DNA from: Nocardia sputorum
GTDB taxonomy: Bacteria > Actinomycetota > Actinomycetes > Mycobacteriales > Mycobacteriaceae
Assembly (NCBI RefSeq): GCF_027924405.1
Contig: NZ_AP026978.1
Location: 3,472,001 to 3,536,000 of the forward strand
DNA: 64,000 nt
Reading direction: 5' to 3'
Made by a program: the position numbers and the translations under genes. The notes under the pieces were generated by a model. The model had not been told where the DNA came from, did no database searches, and worked only from the letters and a program-made list of their open reading frames with translations. Below are positions 46,018-54,955 of this stretch, in pieces. The stretch's first letter is position 1, and each line of letters starts with the position of its first letter.

Positions 46018-46605
46018 ATGCCCGGAGGACGCCCACGCTCGTTCGACGCAGCCACGGCACTCGACCGCGCGCTGGAGGTGTTCTGGCGGCAGGGCTACGA
46101 GGGCACCTCGCTGGCCGACCTGACCGCCGCCATGGGCATCAACAAGCCCAGTCTCTATGCCGCCTTCGGGAACAAAGAGGAACTGTTCGGCAAGGTCCTT
46201 GCCCGCTACCTCGACGGTCCCGGCGCCTACGCCGCCGACGCGCTGGACGCGCCCACCGGCCGCGAGGTCATCGAGCGGCTGATCCACGGGGCCATCGACC
46301 TGACCGCAGGCGAGAACACGCCCCCCGGCTGTCTGTGCGTCAAAACCGTTCACGCCAGCGGACCCGACGCGCACGCCGCACGCCAGGACGCCGTCGCGGT
46401 ACGCAAAGCCGGCGAGGCGGCGCTGCGCAGGCGGCTCGAGCAGGCCACCGACCTTCCGTCTCGCCACCAGCCGGCCGCCCTGGCCGCACTCGTGCACACG
46501 ATCTCCGACGGCATCGCCGTCCAGGCCGCGGCCGGGCGCAGCCGCGACGAGCTGCGGCGGATCGGCACCTCGGCGCTGCGCACACTCCTGGACGAAGGCG
46601 CGTAG
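46018..46605 (+). CDS. TetR family transcriptional regulator
   Basis: A 195-residue repressor-type regulator. The helix-turn-helix region (about 15-55) includes GTSLADLTAAMGINKPSLYAAF. The C-terminal domain carries GCLCVKTV, common in the AcrR-like subgroup. ATG 46018 follows GGAGGGAC. It diverges from the Gfo/Idh/MocA gene across two TACC-N4-GGTA sites. It is followed by a bidirectional terminator shared with the acyl-CoA synthetase gene. Confidence 0.93.
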   Translation: MPGGRPRSFDAATALDRALEVFWRQGYEGTSLADLTAAMGINKPSLYAAFGNKEELFGKVLARYLDGPGAYAADALDAPTGREVIERLIHGAIDLTAGENTPPGCLCVKTVHASGPDAHAARQDAVAVRKAGEAALRRRLEQATDLPSRHQPAALAALVHTISDGIAVQAAAGRSRDELRRIGTSALRTLLDEGA

Positions 46606-46623
46606 CCCGCGCCGGGAGCCGAG

Positions 46624-46662
46624 AAGCGCTGTGAACCCGAAAAGACTTGGGCCACAGCGCTT
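46624..46662. terminator. Bidirectional hairpin terminator
   Basis: AAGCGCTGTG (46624-46633) and CACAGCGCTT (46653-46662) form a perfect ten-base inverted repeat, extended inside by CCC/GGG. It lies between the convergent TetR and acyl-CoA synthetase genes. The A/T ends give short U-tracts for both directions. Confidence 0.78.
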
Positions 46663-46672
46663 TCCGTCGGGC

Positions 46673-48505
46673 CTATTTGACGCTGATGACCTGTTCGGAG
46701 GGCTCCTCGGCGTACAGGGCCTCGATCTCGGCCTGATACTTGGCCGCGATGGGGGCGCGTTTGAGCGACATCTTCGGGGTCAGCTCGTCGCCGCCGGGTT
46801 CCCAGACCGCGCCGAGGATGGTGAAGCGCTTGATCTGTTCCACGCGCGAGAGTTTGGCGTTGCCCGCCTGGACCGCGGCGAGTACCTCGTCGACGATCTG
46901 CTTGCGCGTGGCCAGGGCGGCGATGTCCTCGCCGGTGGCGTCGAGTTCCTTCGCCCGCAGCGCGGCGACGTCGGGGTCGAGCACGATCAGGGCCGCGATG
47001 TAGGGCTTGGCGTCGCCGAGGGCGACGACCTGGCCGATCAGCGAGGAGACGGCCTTCACCGAGTTCTCGATATTGCTGGGGGCGATGTTCTTGCCCGCCT
47101 CGTTGATGATCAGTTCCTTCTTGCGGTCCACGATCCGCAGGTAACCGTCGGCGTCGAGGGTGCCGATGTCACCGGTGTGCAGCCAGCCGTCGGAGTCGAT
47201 GGCCTCGGCGGTCTTGTCGGGCATGTTGCGGTAGCCGCGGGTGACGATCGCGCCGCGCACCAGCACCTCGCCGTCGGCGTCCAGCCGCAGTTCCACGCCG
47301 TCGGCGGCGCGCCCGACCGAGCCGGGACGCGGCTTGTCCAGTTCGGTATAGGTGCCCACGCCGGTGGTTTCCGACATACCCCACACCTCGCTGACGGTGA
47401 AGCCGAGGCCGAGGAAGTATTCCAGGGTCTCCGGCGGGATGGGGGCGGCGCCGGAGGAGGCGACTTTCAGTTGCTCCAGGCCCAGGGCGTGGCGCAGTTT
47501 GGACAACACCAGGGTCTCGGCGATCTTGTGCTGCGCGCTGAGCAGGGGACCGCGGCCCTTGCCCGCCAGATCGGCGCGAGCGGCGGCGACACCGGTGGCG
47601 ATCGCCCAGTTGGCCAGCGCCTTCTTGACCGGGCTCGGTTCTTCGGCGAGTTTGCCCTCGACACCGGCCTTGATCTTCTGCCAGACGCGCGGGACACCGA
47701 AGAAGGTGGTCGGGCGCGCGTCGGGCAGGGCGGCGGCGACTTCGCGCGGGTCGGGCACGGTGGTGATCTGGATGCCGGTGAGCAGGTTCAGCGCATGGGC
47801 GGAGATCCGGTCGGCCACGTGAGCGGCAGGCAGGTAGGACACCACCCGGTCGTCGAGGCCGACCTGCAACGGGCCGTTGACCAGGACGATGATCTGGGCC
47901 AGCACGTTGCGGTGGGTGATCTCCACGCCCTTGGACGGGCCGGTGGTACCGGAGGTGTAGATCAGGGTGGCCAGGTCCTCGGCGCCGACGGCCTGCCAGG
48001 CGGCGTCGAAATCGAAGTCGGCGGCGGGTGCGGCCTCGACTTCCTCCAGCGTGACGGCGCCCTCGGCAGGTCCGTCGACCATGATGATGTGCTCGACCGG
48101 CACTCCGGCCGCGATGATGCGGTCGAGGAACAGCTGTTCGGTCACCACGACTTTGTTGCCCGCGTTGGTGAACAAGTGGGAGATCTGATCGGGGGAGCTG
48201 GTGTTGTAGATGGAGAACGGGGTGGCGCCCAGATGCAGCGCGGCGGTGTCGACGAGATTGAACTCGGGGCGGTTGGTGAGCATGATGCCGACGGTGTCGC
48301 CGTGGCCGACGCCGAGGCCGGCCAGGCCGGCGGCGATCGAACGCACCCGTTCGGCGTACTCGCGCCAGGTGTATTCCTGGGTGCCGCCCACTTTGCGCAA
48401 GGCGATCTGGTCGGGGCGCAGCCGCGCGGTCTCCTGGAATGCGGCGGGCACGGTGTACACCGTTTTGCCCGACTGGTGCGCGTATCCGATTTCTGTTGTC
48501 GTCAT
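46673..48505 (-). CDS. Long-chain acyl-CoA synthetase (FadD15-like)
   Basis: A 610-residue AMP-forming ligase. LIYTSGTTGPSKGVEITH is the P-loop motif, VWGMSETTGVGTYTE the adenine/A5 block, GWLHTGDIGTLDADGY the A7 block, and RKKELIINEAGKNIAP the hinge; the C-terminal Lys block is PKMSLKR. All core motifs are present. ATG 48505 (MTTTEIGYAH) is preferred over the open frame to 48646. The length and the hinge motif match the FadD15 group of housekeeping fatty-acyl-CoA synthetases rather than the FAALs, which lack CoA use. A perfect 18-bp palindrome lies 118 bp upstream. Confidence 0.94.
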   Translation of the reverse strand: MTTTEIGYAHQSGKTVYTVPAAFQETARLRPDQIALRKVGGTQEYTWREYAERVRSIAAGLAGLGVGHGDTVGIMLTNRPEFNLVDTAALHLGATPFSIYNTSSPDQISHLFTNAGNKVVVTEQLFLDRIIAAGVPVEHIIMVDGPAEGAVTLEEVEAAPAADFDFDAAWQAVGAEDLATLIYTSGTTGPSKGVEITHRNVLAQIIVLVNGPLQVGLDDRVVSYLPAAHVADRISAHALNLLTGIQITTVPDPREVAAALPDARPTTFFGVPRVWQKIKAGVEGKLAEEPSPVKKALANWAIATGVAAARADLAGKGRGPLLSAQHKIAETLVLSKLRHALGLEQLKVASSGAAPIPPETLEYFLGLGFTVSEVWGMSETTGVGTYTELDKPRPGSVGRAADGVELRLDADGEVLVRGAIVTRGYRNMPDKTAEAIDSDGWLHTGDIGTLDADGYLRIVDRKKELIINEAGKNIAPSNIENSVKAVSSLIGQVVALGDAKPYIAALIVLDPDVAALRAKELDATGEDIAALATRKQIVDEVLAAVQAGNAKLSRVEQIKRFTILGAVWEPGGDELTPKMSLKRAPIAAKYQAEIEALYAEEPSEQVISVK

Positions 48506-48622
48506 ATCCCTGTTCCCGGTAGCGCTGGCGTGAACCGGAGGCCGGTCTGCGCCGGCGCCCGATCCGGGACTCGAAGCCCTGACACGGCGCGGCGATGGCG
48601 CTGTCAGCCTCTCACGAGTCGG

Positions 48623-48640
48623 CGCGCCACATGTGGCGCG
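48623..48640. promoter_or_regulatory. Perfect 18-bp palindrome upstream of the acyl-CoA synthetase gene
   Basis: CGCGCCACATGTGGCGCG reads the same on both strands with no spacer. It lies between the end of ribA-like (48697) and the start of the synthetase (48505). A loop-free palindrome fits a dimeric repressor site better than a terminator. Confidence 0.45.
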
Positions 48641-48696
48641 GCTCACTCATGGTAGCCACAGGCGGGAGGCGGGGTGGGGCAAACTTCAACAATCCT

Positions 48697-49428
48697 TCAG
48701 GCACCGATCAGATCCGGCGCGGAGCCGGGGCCCGGACGGACGTGGTCACCGGGAGTGATCACGACCGGGTCGACGGCCGTCGGCTGTTCGGCCGCGGCGC
48801 GGTCGCCGTCGTCCAGTGCCCACGGCGCGGAATCCGTCGGGATCCAGTGCTTGCGCCGGGTGCGCTTGGCCTCCAGATACTCGCGGGCCCGCTCACTGAG
48901 CGCCCTGGTACGCAGCGGCACCGCGGTGACCTGTAACCCCTCCTGCCGCAGCGCGTCGACCTTCGCGGGATTGTTGGTCAGCAGCTGCACCGAACGCAGT
49001 CCGAGTTCGGCCAGCGCCCGGGCGGTGGCCGAATAGGTGCGGGCATCGGCGGGATAGCCGAGCGTCTCGTAACTGGTGAAGGTATCCGCGCCGGAGCGCT
49101 CGCTTTCCCGGTAACCCAGCGCCTTGGCGATCAGCCCCGCGCCGCGGCCCTCCTGCTCGAGGTAGACCAGCACCCCCGAGCCGGCGGCCTGGATGAGATC
49201 CAGCGCCTTGTCCAGTTCCGGCCCGCAGTCGCAGTCCTGCGACCGCAGCGCTTCCCCGTACAGGCAGCGCGAATGCACCCGCACCAGGCAGCCGTCGGTG
49301 ACCGCCCCGAACAACAGCAGGTGCCCCTGCTCACCGCCCCCGCGTAACTCCACCACCCGAACTCGCAGATCTTGCCCGTTGCGACGGAACCGATGCTCGG
49401 TGTCGGCAGGATCCACAACGTTGGTCAA
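48697..49428 (-). CDS. ribA: GTP cyclohydrolase II (RibA-type)
   Basis: A 243-residue enzyme that opens GTP to the first riboflavin intermediate. Zinc ligands are in HSRCLYGEALRS and QDCDCGPEL, the catalytic block is EQEGRGAGL, and LLTNNPAKV is the late signature. It is a stand-alone GCH II without the DHBP synthase domain found in bifunctional RibBA, so it is probably a second copy with a special role. It overlaps the stop of the PfkB-like gene by four bases, implying coupled expression. Confidence 0.9.
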   Translation of the reverse strand: MTNVVDPADTEHRFRRNGQDLRVRVVELRGGGEQGHLLLFGAVTDGCLVRVHSRCLYGEALRSQDCDCGPELDKALDLIQAAGSGVLVYLEQEGRGAGLIAKALGYRESERSGADTFTSYETLGYPADARTYSATARALAELGLRSVQLLTNNPAKVDALRQEGLQVTAVPLRTRALSERAREYLEAKRTRRKHWIPTDSAPWALDDGDRAAAEQPTAVDPVVITPGDHVRPGPGSAPDLIGA

Positions 49429-50927
49429 TGCTCCTCCGTAGCGAGTTTGTAAATTCGCTCGACCTCACTCACCAGTGGCATTGCCCCGGGGACATCCCCG
49501 ATCGATTGCGTCGCCACCATTGCGGCGGTCGCCCAGACGTAGTCCTTGCGTGCGGCGGGGCGGCGCGTCGAAACGAGACGATATACCAGGGCGGCGGAGA
49601 AGGCAGCGTGAGCGCCGACCGAGTCGTCCAGCGCCGTCGGGAACGGCTGGAATCGGTCGCTGAGCTGGTCCGACCACACGGCGCACCGGAAATCCTGGAT
49701 CGCGCAGACCGCGCCGACCCCGAGTGCGCGCAGCCGGGTGGCGGTCTGCTCCCCGTTCGCGGGAACGCCGTCGGAGGCCATCGCCAGCGCGTGCAGGTCT
49801 TTGTCGCCACCGACGAGGTAATCGACCACGCCCAGGTGCTGATACAAGTACTGGGGCCGATCCAGCCGCGGCGCCGGATGCACGACCACCAGGGGCCGCC
49901 GCGGCAGGCTGCGCAGCTGCCCCATGACCTGCTCGATCACCCCGGTCGGTTGTTCGAAGGTCAGCAACACCGCCTCCGACGCCGCGATCGCCGAGCGGAT
50001 CGCGTCGCTGCGTAGATCCTGGGCGCTCAATCGGATTCGCTCGTCCTTGCAGCCGATCGTGCTCGCCGCCCCGGTACCGGCCACGATCACCGCGGTCACC
50101 GGCGTTGGGGCGTAGGGCACCACTTTGACCAGTTCGGTGTCGACGCGTTCGCTGCGCAGGTATTCCAGGATGCGGCCGCCGGCGTCGTCGTCGCCGACCG
50201 CCGAGATCAGCCGCACCCGCAACCCGAGCCGGGCCGCCGCGACCGCACGGGCGAGCCCCTTACCGCCGGGATGTTCCCGATAACTGCCGCGCGTGGTGCC
50301 TCCCGGCCCGGGAATCCGGTCGACCACGTACATGTGGTCGATCACCGCGTCACCGATCACCGTGACCACACCGCGGGAATCCGCCGTAACAGCTTCGGCC
50401 GCAACGGTTCGCGCGGGCTCGCGGAAGTCGATGACGTGCGCGCCGTCGAACACCGAGGCCGTGGCCAGCTGCGCGGCCAGCTCGGTGAACGCCCGGCGCT
50501 CGGGAGCACCGCGCAGCGAGCGCACCGTCAGCGTGCTCGGAACCGGTTGCGCCCCAATGGCTTCGTGCAGCACCGCCCACCGCTCGGCGAGGTACTCCCG
50601 CCGCTCACCCAGATCCCCGGCGTAGAGCAGACCGGGATCCACACCGGCGGGCGGGTTTTCGCGCAACAACCCCAGCGACAATTCCGCGTCGACGACGAGC
50701 CGGTCGGTGGGGTCCAACCGCAGGGCCAGATCACGCACCAGCGGCAGCACCGCCTCTTCCCGATCGATGCCCGCGCGCCGCGCGTACTGCCGCACGGCCA
50801 GCAGATCCAGCAGGGGCAGCACGTCGATTTCGGTGCTGCGCAACCGATCCGAACTCAGCCCCGACCGTTTGCACAACCGGGTGAGGATATTGCGAACGGC
50901 AACCATTGCCGAATCCTGCGCGACCAT
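49425..50927 (-). CDS. PfkB-fold protein with degenerate active site and extra N-terminal domain
   Basis: A 500-residue protein. Residues 1-180 form an extra helical region I do not recognise. From about 185 the PfkB/ribokinase fold begins (VTVIGDAVIDHMYVVDRI) with HPGGKGLARAVAAARLG in place of the usual GGKGANVA motif. The family's catalytic GAGDAF is GAHAAF here, with Ala at the catalytic Asp (residue 441). Sugar phosphorylation is therefore doubtful, and a binding or regulatory role is more likely. It is the first gene of a two-gene unit with ribA. The ATP-site Gly residues around 437 are partly kept. Confidence 0.85.
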   Translation of the reverse strand: MVAQDSAMVAVRNILTRLCKRSGLSSDRLRSTEIDVLPLLDLLAVRQYARRAGIDREEAVLPLVRDLALRLDPTDRLVVDAELSLGLLRENPPAGVDPGLLYAGDLGERREYLAERWAVLHEAIGAQPVPSTLTVRSLRGAPERRAFTELAAQLATASVFDGAHVIDFREPARTVAAEAVTADSRGVVTVIGDAVIDHMYVVDRIPGPGGTTRGSYREHPGGKGLARAVAAARLGLRVRLISAVGDDDAGGRILEYLRSERVDTELVKVVPYAPTPVTAVIVAGTGAASTIGCKDERIRLSAQDLRSDAIRSAIAASEAVLLTFEQPTGVIEQVMGQLRSLPRRPLVVVHPAPRLDRPQYLYQHLGVVDYLVGGDKDLHALAMASDGVPANGEQTATRLRALGVGAVCAIQDFRCAVWSDQLSDRFQPFPTALDDSVGAHAAFSAALVYRLVSTRRPAARKDYVWATAAMVATQSIGDVPGAMPLVSEVERIYKLATEEH

Positions 50928-51651
50928 GGCGATGCCACCCTCCTCTATCGGCGCGATACCGGGGCGTCGCGCGCATGTTGGCCACGCAAATCGGGTTTAG
51001 CCAGCGGGCAAATAGTCAATTACCAAACTACAACGGCAATTGCGCGCGGGGAACGGCAAATGCCACACTGGATGTGGCGATCCCCATCGCACCACCAGGC
51101 ACATCGGGAGGGCTGGTGAGCAGAATGATTCTTCAGATACGGCAGCCGCGACGGCGACGGCGCCACCGCCCCGCCGGATCCGATACCGAGCTGGTGCCGA
51201 AGCCGGTGATGGACTAAACGAGCCGCCGCACACCCCGCACGGCAACGCACCCGTCATCGCCCGCTCCACGCCGGCGCGCGAGCACACACCGTCTCGGGCT
51301 CGCCCCCTCGGCGTCGCGCCCGCCACGCGGCGGGCTCCACGGATCCGGTCACCCTCATGGCGCCGGCCGTCACACCGATCCGACCGCGCACACCCCGGTC
51401 GCCCCTATCCACCCCGCTCGCCCCGCGCTGCGATTCCCCCGACCGCCGCACACCTGCGAGCCGCCCCCTGGACCACCAGGCCCGGCAGCGGAGTTCTCCG
51501 CCCGGCCGACCACACCGCCGGCCCCGGCGGAATGCACGATGCGGCGCCCCCACCGCGCCGCACCAGTGGAGGCACGACGCGAGGCATTCGTGACCATCAG
51601 ACTCAGCGCCCTGGAGCCGGCCTCACTCCACCTGTCGCACCGGAGACCGCG
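50928..51651. other. 724-bp intergenic region
   Basis: It separates the divergent PfkB-like gene from the small gene at 51652. An AT-rich patch at about 50990-51060, containing TTGACT on the minus strand, is a plausible promoter for the PfkB-ribA unit. The rest is GC-rich with Arg/Pro-rich spurious frames. One short frame at 51116-51217 has a ribosome-binding-site-like GGGAGGG but is weak. Confidence 0.5.
51116..51217 (+). CDS. Possible 33-residue basic peptide
   Basis: From GTG 51116 a short frame encodes a peptide with a run of Arg residues (RQPRRRRRHRP) and an acidic-hydrophobic end. GGGAGGG lies immediately upstream, but only about three bases from the GTG; the in-frame ATG at 51125 has better spacing. 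No homology is apparent, and it may be chance in GC-rich DNA. Confidence 0.2.
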   Translation: MSRMILQIRQPRRRRRHRPAGSDTELVPKPVMD

Positions 51652-52035
51652 ATGACCATCCACACCACCGAATGGACGATGACCAGTGACATAACCCCGG
51701 AATCGGCCTACCGCGACACCGACGCGCCCGACAGCTGGCGGCTGAGCTGGCTACCGGACCGGCGGCTGACCCGCACTCAGGCCCTGGCCGGGATGTCGCT
51801 GGACGAACTGCTCAGCGACCCCCACGTCGTACACGACCGCATGACCCAGGCCCGCGTCGAGGTCCACGCCGACCAACTGGGCATCCTGCGCGACCACGCG
51901 GTGATCCTGCTCGCCAAGGCCATGGCCGCGCGGCTGGGCCGGGAACTGCGACCCAAGGGAGATCCGGCGCCGCCGGGGCACAGTCCGTGGACCCGGCGCG
52001 TGCGCACTCCCGAACCGCCGTTCGTGCACGGCTGA
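51652..52035 (+). CDS. Conserved hypothetical small protein
   Basis: A 127-residue soluble protein. The block DSWRLSWLPDRRLTRTQALA followed by GMSLDELLS, and the later HADQLGILRDHAVILLAKAM, look like an ordered alpha-helical domain. ATG 51652 follows GGAGA. The open frame runs upstream to 51040, but that part is Arg/Pro-rich and non-coding in character. It ends 10 bp from the convergent pyrD. Function unknown. Confidence 0.75.
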   Translation: MTIHTTEWTMTSDITPESAYRDTDAPDSWRLSWLPDRRLTRTQALAGMSLDELLSDPHVVHDRMTQARVEVHADQLGILRDHAVILLAKAMAARLGRELRPKGDPAPPGHSPWTRRVRTPEPPFVHG

Positions 52036-52045
52036 GCGCCGCAGT

Positions 52046-53122
52046 TCAGGCGTGCGCTGTGTGCTCCGCGCCGACGGCCTCACCGAGGCTGCGATACCCC
52101 CCGGCGCGCAACCGCTGCGCCAGGCCTCGATGGATGCGGCGCATCCAGAACGGGCCGCCGTAGATGAAACCGGTGTAGCCCTGCAACAGCGTCGCCCCGG
52201 CGAGAACGCGTTCCCACGCCTGGTCCACGGTCTCGATGCCGCCGACCGAGATCAGCACCAGCCGATCACCCACCCGCCGGTACAGCCGCCGCAACACCTC
52301 GAGTGAACGGTCGGCGACCGGCGGGCCGGACAACCCGCCCGCGCCCATGGCGGCCACCTCCTCCGGATCGGTGCGCAGACCGTCGCGGCGGATGGTGGTG
52401 TTGGTGGCCACGATGCCCGCCAACCCGAGTTCCACGGCCAGATCGGCGACCGCGTCGATGTCCTCGTCGGACAGATCCGGAGCGATCTTCACCAGCACCG
52501 GCACCCGCACACTGTCCAGTACCGCCCGCAGCAGCGGGCGCAGCGACTCCACCGCTTGCAGATCCCGCAGCCCCGGCGTGTTGGGGGAGCTGACGTTGAC
52601 CACCACGAAATCGGCCAGCGGGCCCAGCAGGGCGGCACTGACGGCGTAGTCCGCGGCCGCGCCCTGCGGCTCGACGATCTTGGTCTTGCCGATGTTCGCG
52701 CCGATCGGCACTCCGCCGCGACGCGCGCGCAGCCGTTCGGCGGCCGCGGCCGCGCCGTGATTGTTGAAACCCATCCGGTTGATCAGGGCGCGGTCGGCGG
52801 GCAGCCGGAACAGCCGCGGTGCGGGATTGCCCGGCTGCGGTTGCGCGGTCACGGTGCCGATCTCGGCGAAACCGAACCCCAGCGGCGCCCAGGCGTCGAC
52901 GCCGTCGGCGTTCTTGTCGAAACCGGCGGCCAGGCCCAGCGGCGCGGGGAACTCGACCCCGAACGCCTCGGCGCGCAGGATCGGATCCCGGGTGACGAGG
53001 AGTTTGCTCATCGTCCAGCGCAGCGGCGCGAACCAGGCGGCGAACCGCATGACGGCGAAGACGAGATGATGGATGCGTTCCGGCGCGACCAGGAACATCA
53101 GTCGGAGTAGCAGGGCGTACAT
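52046..53122 (-). CDS. pyrD: Dihydroorotate dehydrogenase (quinone), class 2
   Basis: A 358-residue membrane-associated flavoenzyme of pyrimidine synthesis that oxidises dihydroorotate with quinone. An N-terminal helical membrane-binding segment (about 1-40) marks class 2. FMN/substrate motifs are [37 protein letters not shown] with the catalytic Ser, [16 protein letters not shown] and GGLSG. It is the last gene of a lipoprotein-DUF5703-pyrD unit, with four bases between DUF5703 and pyrD. The order matches lppL-pyrD in mycobacteria. Confidence 0.97.
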   Translation of the reverse strand: MYALLLRLMFLVAPERIHHLVFAVMRFAAWFAPLRWTMSKLLVTRDPILRAEAFGVEFPAPLGLAAGFDKNADGVDAWAPLGFGFAEIGTVTAQPQPGNPAPRLFRLPADRALINRMGFNNHGAAAAAERLRARRGGVPIGANIGKTKIVEPQGAAADYAVSAALLGPLADFVVVNVSSPNTPGLRDLQAVESLRPLLRAVLDSVRVPVLVKIAPDLSDEDIDAVADLAVELGLAGIVATNTTIRRDGLRTDPEEVAAMGAGGLSGPPVADRSLEVLRRLYRRVGDRLVLISVGGIETVDQAWERVLAGATLLQGYTGFIYGGPFWMRRIHRGLAQRLRAGGYRSLGEAVGAEHTAHA

Positions 53123-53126
53123 CGGC

Positions 53127-53426
53127 TCACATTCCGGGTTCGGGCTGGGGTAGTAGGGCGGATTTTCGCCGCCGCAGCAGCACCCGCCTGCTGCCGTCGG
53201 TGTAGGCGCGCACCCGCGAGAGTTCCCAGCCGCCGAACTCGGCCTGGATGGCCAGCCGCATGGACGCGGTCACCCGCGTGACATCCGGCGGCAGCCGCAG
53301 CGGCACGTATTCGTAGTCGTCGCTGGTGGTCTCCCAGCCCGCGGGCAGTGCGCGCCCGCGCCCCCGGTGTGCTGCCGGATCGGCAGCTGCCGCGGAATCC
53401 TCGCCCGCGCGTGGTGTCCGAGCCAT
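53127..53426 (-). CDS. DUF5703 family protein
   Basis: A 99-residue basic protein with the family core [19 protein letters not shown] followed by [21 protein letters not shown]. Function unknown. It starts inside the lipoprotein stop (ATGA) and ends just before pyrD, in an arrangement conserved among mycolic-acid actinobacteria. Confidence 0.88.
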   Translation of the reverse strand: MARTPRAGEDSAAAADPAAHRGRGRALPAGWETTSDDYEYVPLRLPPDVTRVTASMRLAIQAEFGGWELSRVRAYTDGSRRVLLRRRKSALLPQPEPGM

Positions 53427-54439
53427 CAGTGCCCTCTCTTCCGATCCTCCGCACCGATCCGTTGCAGACCGTCGCCGGTCGCGGACCCCACGAACAGATC
53501 ACCGGTGCGTTGCTCGACGGCCACCGAGTTCGGTTGCCGGACGGTGGCGTAGCGGCCCACTTCCTTCGGTATACCAGTCGACAGGTCGAATCCGACGACT
53601 TCGTTGCGCTGCGTACACGTCACCCACACGGTGTCGGACCGCTGATCGTAGGCGAGTGCGTAAGGCGAAGATCCTACCGGGAAACGCTGGCGCAACACGA
53701 GCGGTCCCGCGGTGTAGACCAGCAGTTCACCGCCCGCGGTGTCGGTGACCACGAACCGGCCGCGCGTGTCGCCGATCAGGCGTGTGGCCCCGTCACCGGC
53801 CCGCAACGCCAATCCCGGCCGCCGCTCGCCCGGGTCGAGCTCGAAGATCGCGGTCTGATGCCGGTCCAGCACGGTCACCTCGCCGCCGGCTTCGGCCAGC
53901 TCGTCGGCCGACACCAGCCCCGACACCGTGGCGGTGACCGCACCATCGGCCGCCACATCCAGCACCCGGCCGTCGGCGGTGCCGACCAGCAGCCCGCCGT
54001 CGGCGCGGGCCAGCACCGACCGCACCTCGCCGTCCACGGCCACCGCACCGACCGCGCCGGAGGACAGTTCCACCCGCAGCACCCGCCCCGGCGCGGCCGC
54101 CAGCATCTCACCCGGCCTGCCCGCGCTCAGACCGCGCGCGCGCTCGGGCAACGTCACCGTCCGCACCACCGGCTGGGCCGCGTCCGGGTCGACGACGGTG
54201 AGGGTGGCCCCGTCCAGAGCGGCCAGCAACCCGCCGGCGGAATCAGCGGCCAGCTCGGCGACCGGACCGGCGGGCAGCACGCGCCCGGCCGGCGTCGTCG
54301 ACACCGCCGGCGCGACCGCCGCGGTGGCCGGCTCCCTGGTCGGCAGGTCGGGACCGCCGGCGCCGGAGGAGCATCCCGCCAGCAGCACCAGCACCGCCAC
54401 ACCCGCGAATGCCGAGACGAGCGAGCCGCGAGGGCGCAT
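53426..54439 (-). CDS. Secreted lipoprotein with beta-propeller repeats (LppL-like)
   Basis: A 337-residue lipoprotein. The signal sequence ends in LLAGC (Cys about residue 23). The mature part is a series of short repeats with V-D/G turns, ending VRQPNSVAVEQRTGDLFVGS, as in YncE/NHL-type beta-propellers. ATG 54439 (MRPRGSLVSAFAG) is chosen because the signal peptide begins there; the frame is open upstream to 55396 but lies on top of other genes. By position next to pyrD it corresponds to mycobacterial LppL. Confidence 0.87.
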   Translation of the reverse strand: MRPRGSLVSAFAGVAVLVLLAGCSSGAGGPDLPTREPATAAVAPAVSTTPAGRVLPAGPVAELAADSAGGLLAALDGATLTVVDPDAAQPVVRTVTLPERARGLSAGRPGEMLAAAPGRVLRVELSSGAVGAVAVDGEVRSVLARADGGLLVGTADGRVLDVAADGAVTATVSGLVSADELAEAGGEVTVLDRHQTAIFELDPGERRPGLALRAGDGATRLIGDTRGRFVVTDTAGGELLVYTAGPLVLRQRFPVGSSPYALAYDQRSDTVWVTCTQRNEVVGFDLSTGIPKEVGRYATVRQPNSVAVEQRTGDLFVGSATGDGLQRIGAEDRKRGH

Positions 54440-54592
54440 CGACCGAACTCCTTCTACCGACGAATCTTCCGCAACCTCACCATCTGACCATGATGACGCA
54501 ACCAACCGACCGACCGGGGTGCCGGCTCGAGCGGAATGTCGGTAACCGGAGTTACGGTGGACACCACACCGTCCGATACAGGGAGATCCGGG

Positions 54593-54949
54593 TTGAAAGC
54601 CGACCATACGTCGGGATTTGTCATCGACGACATCACCGTCGGCGCGTACGCGCACGGCTTCGGCACCACCGCCGACGGCCACCCCTTCACCTTCCGCACC
54701 ATCCGCGCCACCCTGACGCTCGAGATCTACCGCCGCGACCTCGGCGACGCCGTCCCCGGTCCCGAGGACGTGCTGGCGGTCGCCGAAGCCACGGTCGCCG
54801 ACATCGACCTCGACGACGAACGCAGTGTCGCGGCCTTGGTGCGGGATATGATCCCCGACGCCGCGACGATCGACGCCGCCGCGGAACGGGACGTCACGAC
54901 CGTGCGTGCCCTGCTGGGACGGATCAGCTCCGTCATCGAAGGTATGTAG
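54593..54949 (+). CDS. Hypothetical protein upstream of the MTB12-like gene
   Basis: A 118-residue protein from TTG 54593 with GGGAGA six bases upstream; ATG 54536 would add 19 residues. The first half is beta-rich (FVIDDITVGAYAHGFGTTAD), the second half helical and acidic. No signal peptide. It is six bases before the secreted protein gene, so it is probably part of the MmpL unit. No family recognised. Confidence 0.7.
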   Translation: MKADHTSGFVIDDITVGAYAHGFGTTADGHPFTFRTIRATLTLEIYRRDLGDAVPGPEDVLAVAEATVADIDLDDERSVAALVRDMIPDAATIDAAAERDVTTVRALLGRISSVIEGM

Positions 54950-54955
54950 GAAGCG

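Noticed and set aside
51040..51651. N-terminal extension of the gene at 51652
   Set aside because: The extra 204 residues are Pro/Arg-rich with no order; a ribosome-binding site and family-like sequence begin at 51652.
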